DNA of 64,000 bases from positions 1,969,503 through 2,033,502 of the forward strand of contig NZ_MPNU01000001.1 in NCBI RefSeq assembly GCF_001896205.1. Direction: 5' to 3'. The notes under the pieces are model-generated. The model worked only from the letters and a program-made list of their open reading frames with translations, was not told the origin of the DNA and ran no database searches. This stretch comes from Edwardsiella piscicida. GTDB taxonomy: Bacteria > Pseudomonadota > Gammaproteobacteria > Enterobacterales > Enterobacteriaceae. Below, piece by piece: positions 47,301 through 58,455 of this stretch. A program made the position numbers and the translations under genes. How positions within the stretch are numbered: the first letter of the stretch is position 1; every line of letters begins with the position of its first letter.

Positions 47301-47839
47301 CCAATACCGGCGGACAGCAGTCCAAGGCGACGCCGCTGGCAGCGGTCACCAAGTTTGGCGAACACGGTAAGCGCAAAGCGCGTAAGGATCTCGGCGTCAG
47401 CATGATGATGTATGGCCACGTCTACGTCGCCCAAATCTCGCTGGGCGCTCAGCTGAACCAGACCGTCAAGGCGCTGCAGGAGGCCGAATCCTATCCGGGC
47501 CCCTCGCTGGTGATCGCCTACAGCCCCTGTGAGGAGCACGGCTACGATCTGGCCGACAGCCATGAGCAGATGAAGCGCCTGACGGCCAATGGATTCTGGC
47601 CGCTGTACCGCTTTGATCCGCGCCGCGGCGCCGAGGGGCAGAACGCCCTGGCGCTGGACTCCCGGCCGCCCAGCGGCGATCTGGCGCAAACGCTGCTGGC
47701 CGAACAGCGGTTCCGTCGGCTGAACAGCCTGGCGCCGCAGGAGGCGCAGACGCTATACCGCGAGGCAGAGGAGAACCTGCGTCAGCGTTTCGCCCTGCTC
47801 AGCCTGCTGGCGGGGAAAACGCCCCCTGCCACCGAGTAA
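44309..47839 (+). CDS. nifJ: Pyruvate:flavodoxin/ferredoxin oxidoreductase
   Basis: A 1176-residue single-chain PFOR, equivalent to E. coli YdbK. It oxidises pyruvate to acetyl-CoA and CO2 and reduces flavodoxin or ferredoxin. Visible parts in order: the N-terminal EVIAIYPITPSS domain, then the gamma-like domain with KNNIKIIGNSTPLHAQGYF. Two [4Fe-4S] clusters CTQCNHCVAACP and CTGCNLCVTVCP come next. The TPP-binding domain has GACSGCGETPY and GGDGWAYDIGFGG, with further cluster cysteines and VLVLDTQCYSNTGGQ. The ATG with AAGG upstream that gives MITIDGN is chosen, matching E. coli. It is next to aegA, another iron-sulfur redox protein. Confidence 0.96.
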   Translation: MITIDGNSAVASVAYRASEVIAIYPITPSSGMAEQASAWSADGRPNVWGDIPRVVEMQSEGGAIAAVHGALQTGALATSFTSSQGLLLMIPTLYKLAGELTPFVLHVAARTVATHALSIFGDHSDVMAVRQTGCAMLCAASVQEAQDFALIAHIASLNSRLPFIHFFDGFRTSHEINKIVPLADDTLQTLLPAQAIAAHRAHALTPEHPVIRGTSANPDTYFQAREASNPWYDAAYDHVADAMQAFADQCGRRYQPFEYDGDPEATRVIVVMGSACGTCAEVCDMLRARGEKVGVLKVRLYRPFSARHLLAALPLSAQRIAVLDRTKEPGALGEPLYLDVIAALAQAVSSGERAALPLTIGGRYGLSSKEFGPDCALAVFEALETPRPRPRFTVGINDDVTHLSLPRRTDVHPVSNRLEALFYGLGSDGTVSAAKNNIKIIGNSTPLHAQGYFVYDSKKAGGLTVSHLRVRETPIHSAYLVEQADFIGCHQWQFIERYQMVERLRLGGIFLLNTPYAADEAWARLPQEVQALLNARQAKFYVINAARIARECRLGARINTVMQMAFLHLSDLIPNGGALPLLQDAIARSYANKGQEIVERNWQALGAVEGALHAVPLRPVDAESPRRPPIVADQAPDFVKTVTAAMLAGLGDSLPVSAFPPDGTWPVGTTRWEKRNIAEAIPIWQPALCTQCNHCVAACPHAAIRAKVVAPAALEHAPATLESLEVRARDLRGERYVLQVAPEDCTGCNLCVTVCPAADRQDPSVKAINMQPRLAHLAREKAHYDAFLALPEIDRRRLERIDIRTSQLISPLFEYSGACSGCGETPYIKLLTQLFGDRMLIANATGCSSIYGGNLPTSPYTTDAQGRGPAWANSLFEDNAEFGLGFRLSAQQHRQRALRLLHALAGQLPEALVAALQQEETPTETRRQQIAALRAALATLDDPQAQALAQTADALVEQSIWLIGGDGWAYDIGFGGLDHVLSLSENVNVLVLDTQCYSNTGGQQSKATPLAAVTKFGEHGKRKARKDLGVSMMMYGHVYVAQISLGAQLNQTVKALQEAESYPGPSLVIAYSPCEEHGYDLADSHEQMKRLTANGFWPLYRFDPRRGAEGQNALALDSRPPSGDLAQTLLAEQRFRRLNSLAPQEAQTLYREAEENLRQRFALLSLLAGKTPPATE

Positions 47840-50217
<2,378 letters not shown>

Positions 50218-50314
50218 TCGACGGATCTATCGCCCGCCGTCCGGCGGGCGTGACTCCCTTTAAGCCAGGGGACGGGCGGCTCGCGTCGAGCGCTCCCCTG
50301 CGCCTCACCGCGAC

Positions 50315-50626
50315 TCAGCGACGGATCCGCACCAGCAGCCCGGCGGCCAGTATCAGGGCCAGCAGCAGCATTCCCCACTCGCCAAAGCGCAGATGGGTCT
50401 GCAGGGCGCCCAGCATCAGCAGCAGCAGTCCTCCCGCCGCCCAGCGCCGTAGGCGACTCAGCAGCCCCAGCGCCCCTAGAGTTTCGGCCGCGCCGACCGC
50501 ATACATAAACCACAGCGGATAGCTCCAGCGGGCAAACGCCGCCTGCTCAAACGCCAGCCCCGCCAGCTTCGCCGCGCCGGAGGCCAGAAAAATAATCAGT
50601 AGTCCCCACGTCAGAATCCGTTGCAT
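50315..50626 (-). CDS. DoxX-like small membrane protein
   Basis: A 103-residue protein with four membrane segments and a short basic tail (LLVRIRR). The pattern MYAVGAAETLGALGLL and the position of Gly residues fit the DoxX/DoxX-like superfamily. Function is not known; some members form complexes with thiol redox enzymes. The start is set by GGAGG 7 bases upstream. A longer frame upstream is not supported. It lies between aegA and ttcA and is convergent with aegA. Confidence 0.8.
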   Translation of the reverse strand: MQRILTWGLLIIFLASGAAKLAGLAFEQAAFARWSYPLWFMYAVGAAETLGALGLLSRLRRWAAGGLLLLMLGALQTHLRFGEWGMLLLALILAAGLLVRIRR

Positions 50627-50857
50627 CTCTCCACCTCCCTGCCATATTTTGTATGGATTATTACAAAATACAGCAACGGCCACGGCGACGCAACGTCTAT
50701 CGCCCCTGAGGCGCCGGCGCCGCATAATTCCTGCTGGCATTCGCCGCCGTAATCCGTACCATACACGCCACGCCGTCCACGATGACAGCCCCCGATAATT
50801 GCGCCGTCGCCCGACGCGCCGCCGCAACCCTTTTGTCTATGCCGGGTAACAGAAACG

Positions 50858-51793
50858 ATGTCAGTGAATCAAGAAATCAGCAAAAAAGAGCAGTACAACC
50901 TGAACAAGCTACAAAAGCGCCTGCGCCGCTGCGTCGGTGAAGCCATCGCCGACTTCAATATGATTGAAGAGGGCGATCGGGTTATGGTGTGCCTATCCGG
51001 CGGCAAAGACAGCTATACCATGCTGGAGATCCTGCGCAACCTGCAGCAGAGTGCGCCGGTGAACTTTACCCTGGTCGCGGTCAACCTTGACCAGAAACAG
51101 CCCGGCTTCCCGGAGACCGTCCTGCCGGCCTACCTAGAGACCCAGGGCGTCGAATACCGCATCGTCGAAGAGAACACCTACGGCATCGTCAAAGAGAAAA
51201 TTCCAGAGGGCAAAACCACCTGCTCCCTGTGTTCGCGTCTGCGCCGCGGCATTCTCTACCGCACCGCCAACGAGCTGCGCTGCAATAAGATCGCGCTGGG
51301 CCACCACCGTGATGACATGCTGGAGACTCTGTTTCTCAACATGTTCTACGGCGGCAAGCTCAAAGGGATGCCGCCCAAGCTGATGAGCGATGACGGCCAG
51401 CATATCGTGATCCGCCCGCTCGCCTACTGCCGTGAAAAAGACATTGAGCGCTTCGCCGCCGCCAAGGCTTTCCCGATTATTCCGTGTAACCTGTGCGGCT
51501 CCCAGCCTAACCTGCAGCGCCAGGTGATCAAAGAGATGCTGCGCGACTGGGACAAGCGCTATCCGGGACGCATCGAAACCATGTTCAGCGCCATGCAGAA
51601 TGTGGTGCCGTCGCATCTGGCGGACGGCGCTCTGTTTGACTTTAAGGGACTGCAGCAGGGCGGTGAGATCATCGACGGCGGCGATCTGGCCTTCGATCGC
51701 CAGACGATTCCGCTGCAGCCGGTCGGCCTGAGCGACGACGACGATCGTCCGCAGACGGACGGCATGCGCCTGGACGTCGTCGAGGTGAAGTGA
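50858..51793 (+). CDS. ttcA: tRNA 2-thiocytidine biosynthesis protein TtcA
   Basis: A 311-residue enzyme that thiolates cytidine 32 of certain tRNAs. The PP-loop is [13 protein letters not shown] near residues 46-58. Cluster-binding cysteines are in [10 protein letters not shown] and at CNLCGSQ. The central [12 protein letters not shown] block is typical. Length matches E. coli TtcA (311). It is monocistronic and converges on fnrS/zntB. Confidence 0.97.
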   Translation: MSVNQEISKKEQYNLNKLQKRLRRCVGEAIADFNMIEEGDRVMVCLSGGKDSYTMLEILRNLQQSAPVNFTLVAVNLDQKQPGFPETVLPAYLETQGVEYRIVEENTYGIVKEKIPEGKTTCSLCSRLRRGILYRTANELRCNKIALGHHRDDMLETLFLNMFYGGKLKGMPPKLMSDDGQHIVIRPLAYCREKDIERFAAAKAFPIIPCNLCGSQPNLQRQVIKEMLRDWDKRYPGRIETMFSAMQNVVPSHLADGALFDFKGLQQGGEIIDGGDLAFDRQTIPLQPVGLSDDDDRPQTDGMRLDVVEVK

Positions 51794-51835
51794 TCTGCCC
51801 GGCGGGGCGTCTGGACGTCTCGCCGCGTTCAGAAA

Positions 51836-51957
51836 TAAAAAAAATGCCGGTAATCACCGGCATATGACGAATTAAATTGTGCTATGCAATAATTCAAAAT
51901 TAGGAAGTAAGACAATATGGAGCGCAACGCCCATCGCTTGACGTTGCATTCACCTGC
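51836..51957 (-). ncRNA. fnrS: FnrS small regulatory RNA
   Basis: On the minus strand the RNA begins GCAGGTGAATGCAACGTCAA (51957 downward) and runs about 122 nt to a terminator hairpin, ATGCCGGT (51863-51856) and ACCGGCAT (51851-51844), with a T-run. The first 70 or so bases are nearly identical to E. coli FnrS as I recall it, including GATGGGCGTTGCGCTCC and ATTGTCTTACTTCC; the terminator stem differs in sequence. FnrS is induced without oxygen by FNR and represses oxidative-metabolism mRNAs through Hfq. Location downstream of zntB agrees with E. coli. Confidence 0.95.
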
Positions 51958-51992
51958 GAAATGAAGTTTGCCCTACCTACTTCGAGTGAAGT

Positions 51993-52006
51993 TTGATATT
52001 GCTCAA
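51993..52006 (-). promoter_or_regulatory. FNR box of the fnrS promoter
   Basis: On the minus strand it reads TTGAG-CAAT-ATCAA, one mismatch from the FNR consensus. Its centre lies about 42 bases before the predicted fnrS start, the class II activator position. Confidence 0.88.
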
Positions 52007-52075
52007 TTTCCTCCGGCCTTTTCCCCACCTACCGCATGAACTTTGACACGCCACAAAGATTGCTCGCGCGATAGA

Positions 52076-53056
52076 TTACAACCATTTACTGCGTTTTAAC
52101 CCGATAACAACGCAAAATGCCAAAATCAGCAGCAATAGGCAAAACAGCACGAACGCCAGCGGCGACTCGCTGCCGGGGATCCCCCCCAGATTGACGCCGA
52201 ACAGGCCGGTCAGAAAGGTGGCGGGCAGAAACAGCATCGCCAGCAGTGACATGGTATAGGTGCGACGGTTCAGCGCATCGGCCACCTGCGACGCGATCTC
52301 ATCTGCCAGCAGCGCGGTACGGGCGATACAGCTATCCAAATCCTCCAGACCACGGCCGAGGCGATCGGCGATATCCTGTAGACGACGCCGGTCGTCATCG
52401 CCCAGCCACCCCAGACGCTCGCAGGCCAATCGCGCCAGCACATCGCGCTGCGGCGCCAGGTAACGACGCATCACGATCAGCTGCTTACGCAGCATCGCCA
52501 GCTCGCCGCGGGGAGGAAACTGCTGATCCAGCAGCCGATCTTCCATATCGATGATGCAGTCATGGCGCGCATCGATGGCGTCGCTGAGCTGATCCACCAG
52601 CGCATCGGCAATCGCAACCAGCAGCCCCGCGCCGTTCACGGCGCCGCTGCCCCCCTGCAACTCCTCTACCACCGGCGCCAGCATCGCGCTGTCGCGATGC
52701 GCGGAGGTGAGGATCAGCGAGCCGGTCACATACATTCGCAGCACCACCCACGGATCCGGGTGCGTATCGGCCGCCGGATCGAGATGGATGCTGCGCAGGG
52801 TGATCAGGACCCCCTCCCCCTGACGCGTCAGCCGGGGACGCAGGCTCTCCCCGGACAGGCTCTGGCGCAGCGGATCCGGCAGCAGCGGCGTGGTCGCCAG
52901 CCAGTCGCGGATCGGCGCCTCGCGGTAGTCCAGGTGTAGCCAGGCCGGCTGCGCCAGCGAGGCCTGCGCGTGGCCCGTCAGCGCCCGACAGCCGCCCTGC
53001 CCATCCAGCTGCAGGGCATATATCGCCTGCCCCAGCGGCAGATCCTCGCCCATCAT
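52076..53056 (-). CDS. zntB: Zinc transport protein ZntB (CorA family)
   Basis: A 326-residue CorA-like protein, length matching E. coli ZntB (327). A large cytoplasmic N-terminal domain is followed by two C-terminal membrane helices. The pore motif after the first helix is GVN, within TGLFGVNLGGIPG, as in ZntB instead of GMN of CorA. The tail is KRSKWL. It moves zinc, probably with protons. The start ATG at 53056 overlaps the menI stop (ATGA-type), indicating translational coupling in ydiJ-menI-zntB. Confidence 0.95.
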   Translation of the reverse strand: MMGEDLPLGQAIYALQLDGQGGCRALTGHAQASLAQPAWLHLDYREAPIRDWLATTPLLPDPLRQSLSGESLRPRLTRQGEGVLITLRSIHLDPAADTHPDPWVVLRMYVTGSLILTSAHRDSAMLAPVVEELQGGSGAVNGAGLLVAIADALVDQLSDAIDARHDCIIDMEDRLLDQQFPPRGELAMLRKQLIVMRRYLAPQRDVLARLACERLGWLGDDDRRRLQDIADRLGRGLEDLDSCIARTALLADEIASQVADALNRRTYTMSLLAMLFLPATFLTGLFGVNLGGIPGSESPLAFVLFCLLLLILAFCVVIGLKRSKWL

Positions 53057-53475
53057 TGGCGCTTGTCCAGCAGCGCCGTCGTCAGGCGCGAGGTGCAGCA
53101 CAGATGGTCGCGATCGTCGCGGATATCGATCTGCCACACCTGATGCCGGCGCCCCAGATGCAGCGCCCGGCATACGCCGTGCACCGTACCGCTGCGCACG
53201 GCGCGCAGGTGGTTGGCGTTGATCTCCAGCCCCACCACCTGCTGAGTCCCCTCGCTGCACAGGTAGCCCGCCAGCGAGCCCAGCGTTTCCGCCAGCACCG
53301 CCGATGCGCCGCCGTGCAGCAGGCCAAAGGGCTGGCGGGTGCGCTGATCCACCGGCATACTGCCCTCCAGCGTATCGTCCCCTATTCGGGTGATCGCAAT
53401 GCCCAGATGGCCGACCATGCACGCCTCCCCGACCTGATTAAGCTGCTCCAGGGTTATCGCGCGTTTCCAAATCAT
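53053..53475 (-). CDS. menI: 1,4-dihydroxy-2-naphthoyl-CoA thioesterase
   Basis: A 140-residue hotdog-fold thioesterase matching E. coli YdiI/MenI (136 aa). Catalytic Glu63 lies in LHGGASAVLAETLGS, and the HLRAV and HLGRRHQVWQI blocks are typical. It hydrolyses DHNA-CoA in menaquinone synthesis, consistent with the anaerobic theme. GGAG lies 7 bases before the ATG, inside the ydiJ end: menI overlaps ydiJ by 38 bases and zntB by 4. Slightly longer C-terminus (LLDKRQ) than E. coli. Confidence 0.95.
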   Translation of the reverse strand: MIWKRAITLEQLNQVGEACMVGHLGIAITRIGDDTLEGSMPVDQRTRQPFGLLHGGASAVLAETLGSLAGYLCSEGTQQVVGLEINANHLRAVRSGTVHGVCRALHLGRRHQVWQIDIRDDRDHLCCTSRLTTALLDKRQ

Positions 53476-56400
53476 CACATATCTCCAGTAAAGCCTGAAC
53501 CGGATGGCGCAGCGCCACCCCCTGCTGGCGTAGCGCCTGACCGCGGCAAGAGTAGCCCGTCGCCAGACAGCGCGCCGGCGGCAGCGCAGCCAGCGCGGGC
53601 TGCCACGACAGCGCATAGATGCCGCGCGACGCCGCCTGGTTGGCCACCTCATGGCCATAGGTTCCCGCCATGCCGCAGCAGCCTACGCTGACATTCTGTA
53701 GGCGGGCGCCCAGATGGGCAAACACCTGCTGCCACTGCGCCACGCTGGCCGGCTCGGCACAGGTTTCGGTACAGTGGCCGAACAGATACCACGTCTCGTC
53801 AGTCGCGGGCCTGAGCCGCTCGGTGGACGGCAGCACCTGCGCCAGCCACTCCTGAATCAACTGTACCTGAAACTCGCCGCGCTGCTCACCCAGAATAGTT
53901 TTATATTCATCGCGATAGCATAACACCATTGCCGGATCGACGCCCACCAGCGGGATCCCCAGCCGGGCGACTCGGTTGAGAAACTCGGCGCCGCTGCGCG
54001 CCGTACGGGCAAAGCGGCGCAGGAATCCCTTGATATGCTGCGCCTTACCGTTGGGAACAAAGGGCAGCAGCTGGGCGCGCAGGCCTAACCGATCGCACAG
54101 TCGGATCAGCGCCTCGACGACCCGCGCGTCGTAGTAGCTGGTAAAGGGGTCCTGCACGATAAGCACCCGTCGCGCGCGCGCCGCGGCATCCAGCCCCTCC
54201 AGCGACTCCAGGGAGTCCAGCAGCGCCGGGTGGCCGGCCAGCGCATGGCGCAGGGTCGGCGCTGAAAGCTGCGGGAGATCGGTCATTCCGACGCAGCGTT
54301 CGCCAAGGCGCCCCAGCAGCGGCTGACGCAGGAAAAAGTTAAAGACCCGCGGCGCCCTCGCCATCCACGGCGTATAGCGCTCCACCCCGGCCACCAGATG
54401 GTCGCGCAGCGGGCGCAGATAGCGCGTGTGGTACAGCTGCAGAAAGCGGGCGCGAAACGCCGGCACATCGATCTTGATCGGGCATTGACTGGAACAGGCC
54501 TTACAGGAGAGACAGCCGTCCATCGCCGCCTTGACCTCATGCGAGAAGTCATATTCGCCGCCGCGGGCGCGCCAGCCGTGGCGCGTTTTGGCGATCAGCG
54601 CCCGCAGCGACGCCAGCGTGCCCAGACGCTGCTCCAGCGCCAGGGGATCGACGCCCTGCTCCGCCAGCAGGCGCAGCCATTCGCGCATCAGCGCCGCCCG
54701 GCCTTTCGGTGAGTGAAGACGATCGCCGCTCACCTTCAGCGAGGGGCACATCGGACTGCGCCGATCAAAGTTAAAGCACAGGCCGTTACCATTGCACTCC
54801 AGCGCCCCGCGAAACGCCCCGCGCACCGCCGCCGGAATCTGCCTGTCGAAGGTGCCGCGCTTTACCGCATCCACCCGCTTCATCGGCGCATCGCAGCCCA
54901 GCGGCGGGCAGATCTTGCCGGGGTTCATCCGGTTATCTGCATCAAACAGGCTCTTGATGCGACGCAGCTCATGGTACAGCGCCGCGCCAAAGAAGGCGGG
55001 ACTGTACTGGGCGCGAAATCCCTTGCCGTGTTCCCCCCACAGCAGGCCGCCATATTTGGCCGTCAGCGCCACCACCCGATCGGAGATCTCGCTGACCAGC
55101 GCCTCATGGCGCGGATCGCACATGTCCAGCGCCGGGCGCACGTGCAGTACGCCGGCGTCCACGTGGCCAAACATGCCATAGCTCAGCTGATATTGATCCA
55201 GAATGGCGCGAAACTCGGCGATATAGTCCGCCAGATGCGGCGGAGGCACACAGGTATCCTCGACAAACGGGATAGGCTTGGCCGCCCCCTGGGCGTTACC
55301 CAGCAGGCCGACCGCCCGCTTGCGCATGCCGTAGATCCGTTCGATACCGGCCTCATCGCCGCACAGACGGTAGCCGATCACGCCCCCTTCGCCCGCGTTC
55401 GCCATCGCCTCTAGCCGTTGGCACAGCGCCGCCACCTGAGCGGCGATGACGTGTTCATCATCACCGGCAAACTCGACGATGTTCAACCCCTGCAGAGGGC
55501 GATCGGCGCGATCGTCGATCAGATCGCGCACGCCGTGCCAGATGATGTCGCGACGCGCCAGCGCCAGCACCTGAGAGTCGATCGTCTCGACCGACAGCGC
55601 GTTGGCCTCCAGCATCAGCGGCGCGTTGCGTAGCGCCGCATCGAAGCTGTCATACGTCACGTTGACCAGCCGACGAACCTGCGGCAGCGGAATGATGCGC
55701 AGACGCGCCTCGGTCACCAAGGCCAGGGTTCCCTCCGAACCGGCCAGCAGCCGCGACAGATCGACGCGCTGCAGATCGTCGCTGAGAACGTGGCGCAGAT
55801 CGTAGCCGGTCAGGAACCGGTTGAGCGGCGGAAACTTGGCTACGATGGCCTCGCGCTGCCCCAGACAGACCTCCAGTACCCCGCGATAGATTTCGCCGAT
55901 CCGATCGCCCTGGCGGGCCAGGGTCTGGGCCAGCCGAATCGGCATCGGCGCCGTATCCAGAATATCACCGCCCAGCAGCACGCTGCGCAGCCCCAGAATA
56001 TGGTCGGAGGTTTTACCGTACACCCGCGAGCCCTGACCGCAGGCATCCGTATTGATCATCCCACCCAGGGTCGCGCGGTTGCTGGTGGAGAGCTCCGGCG
56101 CAAAGAAATAGCCGTGGGGTTTGAGGATGGCGTTCAGCTGATCCTTGACGACCCCCGCCTCGACTCGCACCCACCCCTCCTGCAGATTTATCTCCAGAAT
56201 CCGCTGCATGTGGCGCGACATATCCACCACGATGCCCCCGTTCAGCGCCTGGCCATTGGTACCGGTGCCCCCGCCGCGCGCGGTGAGGCTCAGGTGGCGA
56301 AACGCCGCCTCCTGGGCTAGGCGGGCGATCGCCACCACGTCCGCCGTAGAGCGCGGAAATAGAACGGCGTCCGGCAACAGCTGATAGATGCTGTTGTCCG

Positions 56401-56527
56401 TCGCCATGGTCAGACGCGCCCCATAGCGCGTGTCGCACTCGCCGTTAAAGCCGTGTTGCTTCAGCGTCTGAATAAATGCCGTAACCGCCGGGTCAAACCC
56501 CGTCGATGGCGAAAGCCGAGGGATCAT
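53438..56527 (-). CDS. ydiJ: YdiJ, FAD-linked D-2-hydroxyglutarate dehydrogenase
   Basis: A 1029-residue fusion. The FAD-binding PCMH domain covers about residues 45-230 (RGGGTGTNGQALNGG) and the FAD-oxidase C-terminal domain runs to about 540 (MFGHVDAGVLHVRPALDM, GLLWGEHGKG). A [4Fe-4S] ferredoxin segment follows (CLSCKACSSQCP), then a CCG-type domain with GHCTETCAEP and NVSVGCCGMAGT. It matches E. coli YdiJ, recently shown to oxidise D-2-hydroxyglutarate. Two in-frame ATGs differ by two codons; 56527 matches E. coli and has AGGA 9 bases upstream. First gene of ydiJ-menI-zntB. Confidence 0.95.
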   Translation of the reverse strand: MIPRLSPSTGFDPAVTAFIQTLKQHGFNGECDTRYGARLTMATDNSIYQLLPDAVLFPRSTADVVAIARLAQEAAFRHLSLTARGGGTGTNGQALNGGIVVDMSRHMQRILEINLQEGWVRVEAGVVKDQLNAILKPHGYFFAPELSTSNRATLGGMINTDACGQGSRVYGKTSDHILGLRSVLLGGDILDTAPMPIRLAQTLARQGDRIGEIYRGVLEVCLGQREAIVAKFPPLNRFLTGYDLRHVLSDDLQRVDLSRLLAGSEGTLALVTEARLRIIPLPQVRRLVNVTYDSFDAALRNAPLMLEANALSVETIDSQVLALARRDIIWHGVRDLIDDRADRPLQGLNIVEFAGDDEHVIAAQVAALCQRLEAMANAGEGGVIGYRLCGDEAGIERIYGMRKRAVGLLGNAQGAAKPIPFVEDTCVPPPHLADYIAEFRAILDQYQLSYGMFGHVDAGVLHVRPALDMCDPRHEALVSEISDRVVALTAKYGGLLWGEHGKGFRAQYSPAFFGAALYHELRRIKSLFDADNRMNPGKICPPLGCDAPMKRVDAVKRGTFDRQIPAAVRGAFRGALECNGNGLCFNFDRRSPMCPSLKVSGDRLHSPKGRAALMREWLRLLAEQGVDPLALEQRLGTLASLRALIAKTRHGWRARGGEYDFSHEVKAAMDGCLSCKACSSQCPIKIDVPAFRARFLQLYHTRYLRPLRDHLVAGVERYTPWMARAPRVFNFFLRQPLLGRLGERCVGMTDLPQLSAPTLRHALAGHPALLDSLESLEGLDAAARARRVLIVQDPFTSYYDARVVEALIRLCDRLGLRAQLLPFVPNGKAQHIKGFLRRFARTARSGAEFLNRVARLGIPLVGVDPAMVLCYRDEYKTILGEQRGEFQVQLIQEWLAQVLPSTERLRPATDETWYLFGHCTETCAEPASVAQWQQVFAHLGARLQNVSVGCCGMAGTYGHEVANQAASRGIYALSWQPALAALPPARCLATGYSCRGQALRQQGVALRHPVQALLEICDDLETRDNPGAA

Positions 56528-56824
56528 GCGCATAAATCCTGTCCATAGTGTGTGCTCCGCGGGCTCACCGGCCCACCCCTGCCATACGCCGCGTCCGAGT
56601 ATTGGCGACCGGCCGATGCGACGCGCCGGTCATGCGGCATCGCCCCGCAGCGCGGTAGCCATGCCTGAATTCAACCGGTTACTCCTCACGCTATCACAAA
56701 ACAGCAGGCGGTGAAATTTTCTACGCCGCGCGCCGCCGCCGATAAAGATCTGCATGCAGGCGCTGGGTTTTCCCTCTATCCTGAGTCATCATAGGCGCGG
56801 CGCACGCCGCCGCGCACAATTGAG

Positions 56825-57931
56825 ATGGAGACTATGGATAAGCCACTACCGAAGTATGATTTGGCCCGGATTATTTTTGGGTCGCTGTTTATTGCCCTGC
56901 TGATCATTTCCTGTCTGTGGGTGGTTCAGCCGTTTATTCTGGGCTTTACCTGGGCCAGCATGGTGGTGATCGCGACCTGGCCGGTGCTGATTTGGCTGCA
57001 AAATCACCTGTGGGGCAAACGCTGGATAGCGGTCGTGCTGATGACTCTGCTGCTGCTGCTGCTGTTTGTGCTGCCCATCGGCATGGTGATTACCAGCCTG
57101 ATCGGCAACGCAGGCCCGATCCTGGACTGGGCAGCCAACGCCCGTAGCTGGCAAATGCCGCAGATGGAGTGGCTGCAGACGCTGCCGCTGATCGGCGCCA
57201 AACTGTATGCCAGCTGGCAGGGGCTGATGAACGAAGGGGTTCTGGTCACCAAGATCCAGCCCTATATCGGCCAGGGGATCACCTGGTTTATTACCCAGGC
57301 GGCCCACGTCGGCGGCTTCTTCCTGCACTGCTCTCTGATGCTATTGTTCAGCGCCCTGCTGTATAGCCGGGGTGAGGACGTCGCCTTTGGCATCCGTCGC
57401 TTCGCTATCCGCCTGGCCGCCGACCGCGGCGATGCGGCGGTGATCTTGGGCGGTCAGGCCATTCGCGCCGTCGCGCTGGGCGTCGTCGTCACCGCGCTGG
57501 CCCAGTCGGTACTGGCGGGTATCGGGCTGGCGATCAGCGGTATCCACTATGCCGTCCTGTTGACGGTGGTGATGTTTATCTGCTGCCTGGCCCAGCTGGG
57601 CCCGCTGCTGGTGCTGATCCCGGCCGTCGCCTGGCTGTACTGGAGCGGCGATAACACCTGGGCAACGGTGCTGCTGGTGTGGAGCGGCGTGGTCGGCACC
57701 ATGGATAACATACTGCGTCCGGCGCTGATCCGCCTGGGCGCCGATCTGCCGATGCTGCTGGTGCTCTCCGGCGTTATCGGCGGTCTGCTGGCCTTTGGCA
57801 TGATCGGCCTGTTTATCGGCCCCGTCGTGCTGGCGGTCTCTTATCGTCTGGTCTCCGTCTGGATCAGCGAGGCGCCGGCGCCGCTGAGAGATGCCCGGCA
57901 GGTCAGCGAAGAGCTAGATAAGCTGCAGTAA
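56825..57931 (+). CDS. ydiK: YdiK, AI-2E-family inner membrane transporter
   Basis: A 368-residue protein with seven or eight membrane segments and the AI-2E transporter family end TLDN-type motif (here GTMDNILRPALIRLGADLP) and GVIGGLLAFGMIGLFIGP. The family includes TqsA and PerM; the substrate of YdiK is unknown. The start may be 56825 or an ATG at 56834, which has GGAG only 3 bases before it. It is divergent from ydiJ and followed by rprA, as in E. coli. Confidence 0.92.
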   Translation: METMDKPLPKYDLARIIFGSLFIALLIISCLWVVQPFILGFTWASMVVIATWPVLIWLQNHLWGKRWIAVVLMTLLLLLLFVLPIGMVITSLIGNAGPILDWAANARSWQMPQMEWLQTLPLIGAKLYASWQGLMNEGVLVTKIQPYIGQGITWFITQAAHVGGFFLHCSLMLLFSALLYSRGEDVAFGIRRFAIRLAADRGDAAVILGGQAIRAVALGVVVTALAQSVLAGIGLAISGIHYAVLLTVVMFICCLAQLGPLLVLIPAVAWLYWSGDNTWATVLLVWSGVVGTMDNILRPALIRLGADLPMLLVLSGVIGGLLAFGMIGLFIGPVVLAVSYRLVSVWISEAPAPLRDARQVSEELDKLQ

Positions 57932-58168
57932 GATAATGGGCGGCGCCTGCTTCGGGAGACGTCGCCTAAAATGCGGTAACTCCTCTACGCTCGCACGATT
58001 AAAATAGCCGACATGAACGCCATCGGGTATTTATTCAACAGCCTGCGGCTTTATTTAAGTAATGAAACTAAAATCGCTGTACATATTCCTTTCCTCTCGC
58101 TGCCCGGTGAAAGTTCTGTATTCTCCATTTTTTATAGATTAGCTATCGTCATAGTAATAAATTAGATA

Positions 58169-58174
58169 TATAAT
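58169..58174 (+). promoter_or_regulatory. Possible -10 element upstream of rprA
   Basis: TATAAT, an exact -10 match within an AT-rich stretch. If used, transcription would begin near 58181 and give an RNA about 50 nt longer than E. coli RprA. Without a clear -35 this is only a candidate. Confidence 0.3.
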
Positions 58175-58231
58175 CCAGCCCTGTAATGTCTTCAGCGCGG
58201 TGTCAAGAAGAATCACTCCCAAAACCGTCTG

Positions 58232-58336
58232 ATCCCCCGGATCCAGAAATGTGCATCGGTGCCAGCGCGGGCCTGCGGATTTCTCCCCCTATTGCTGTGT
58301 GTAGTCTTTGCCCATCGCCTTGATGGGCTTTTTTTT
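58232..58336 (+). ncRNA. rprA: RprA small regulatory RNA
   Basis: The 3' portion TTGCTGTGTGTAGTCTTTGC (58292-58311) and terminator GCCCATC-GCCTT-GATGGGC plus T-run (58310-58336) match E. coli RprA almost exactly, and the gene lies after ydiK as in E. coli. The 5' half differs: E. coli's long stem-loop is replaced by GC-rich sequence, although the pyrimidine-rich seed GATTTCTCCCC resembles the AAATCCCC region that pairs with the rpoS leader. RprA activates RpoS translation and is driven by RcsB. The 5' end is placed only by length analogy. Confidence 0.82.
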
Positions 58337-58455
58337 ATCCGCCATGTTTCAAATGGTAACCGGCCATTTATTTTTATCGCGCTGAGCAAAAATAAAAACG
58401 GTAGAAAAAACGGCCGCATCGCAGCGACCGTTTTAGCGGGTTAGCAAAATAACGC

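Noticed and set aside
45842-47689. 615-codon frame opposite nifJ
   Set aside because: Shadow of nifJ in a GC-rich gene; no ribosome site or family resemblance.
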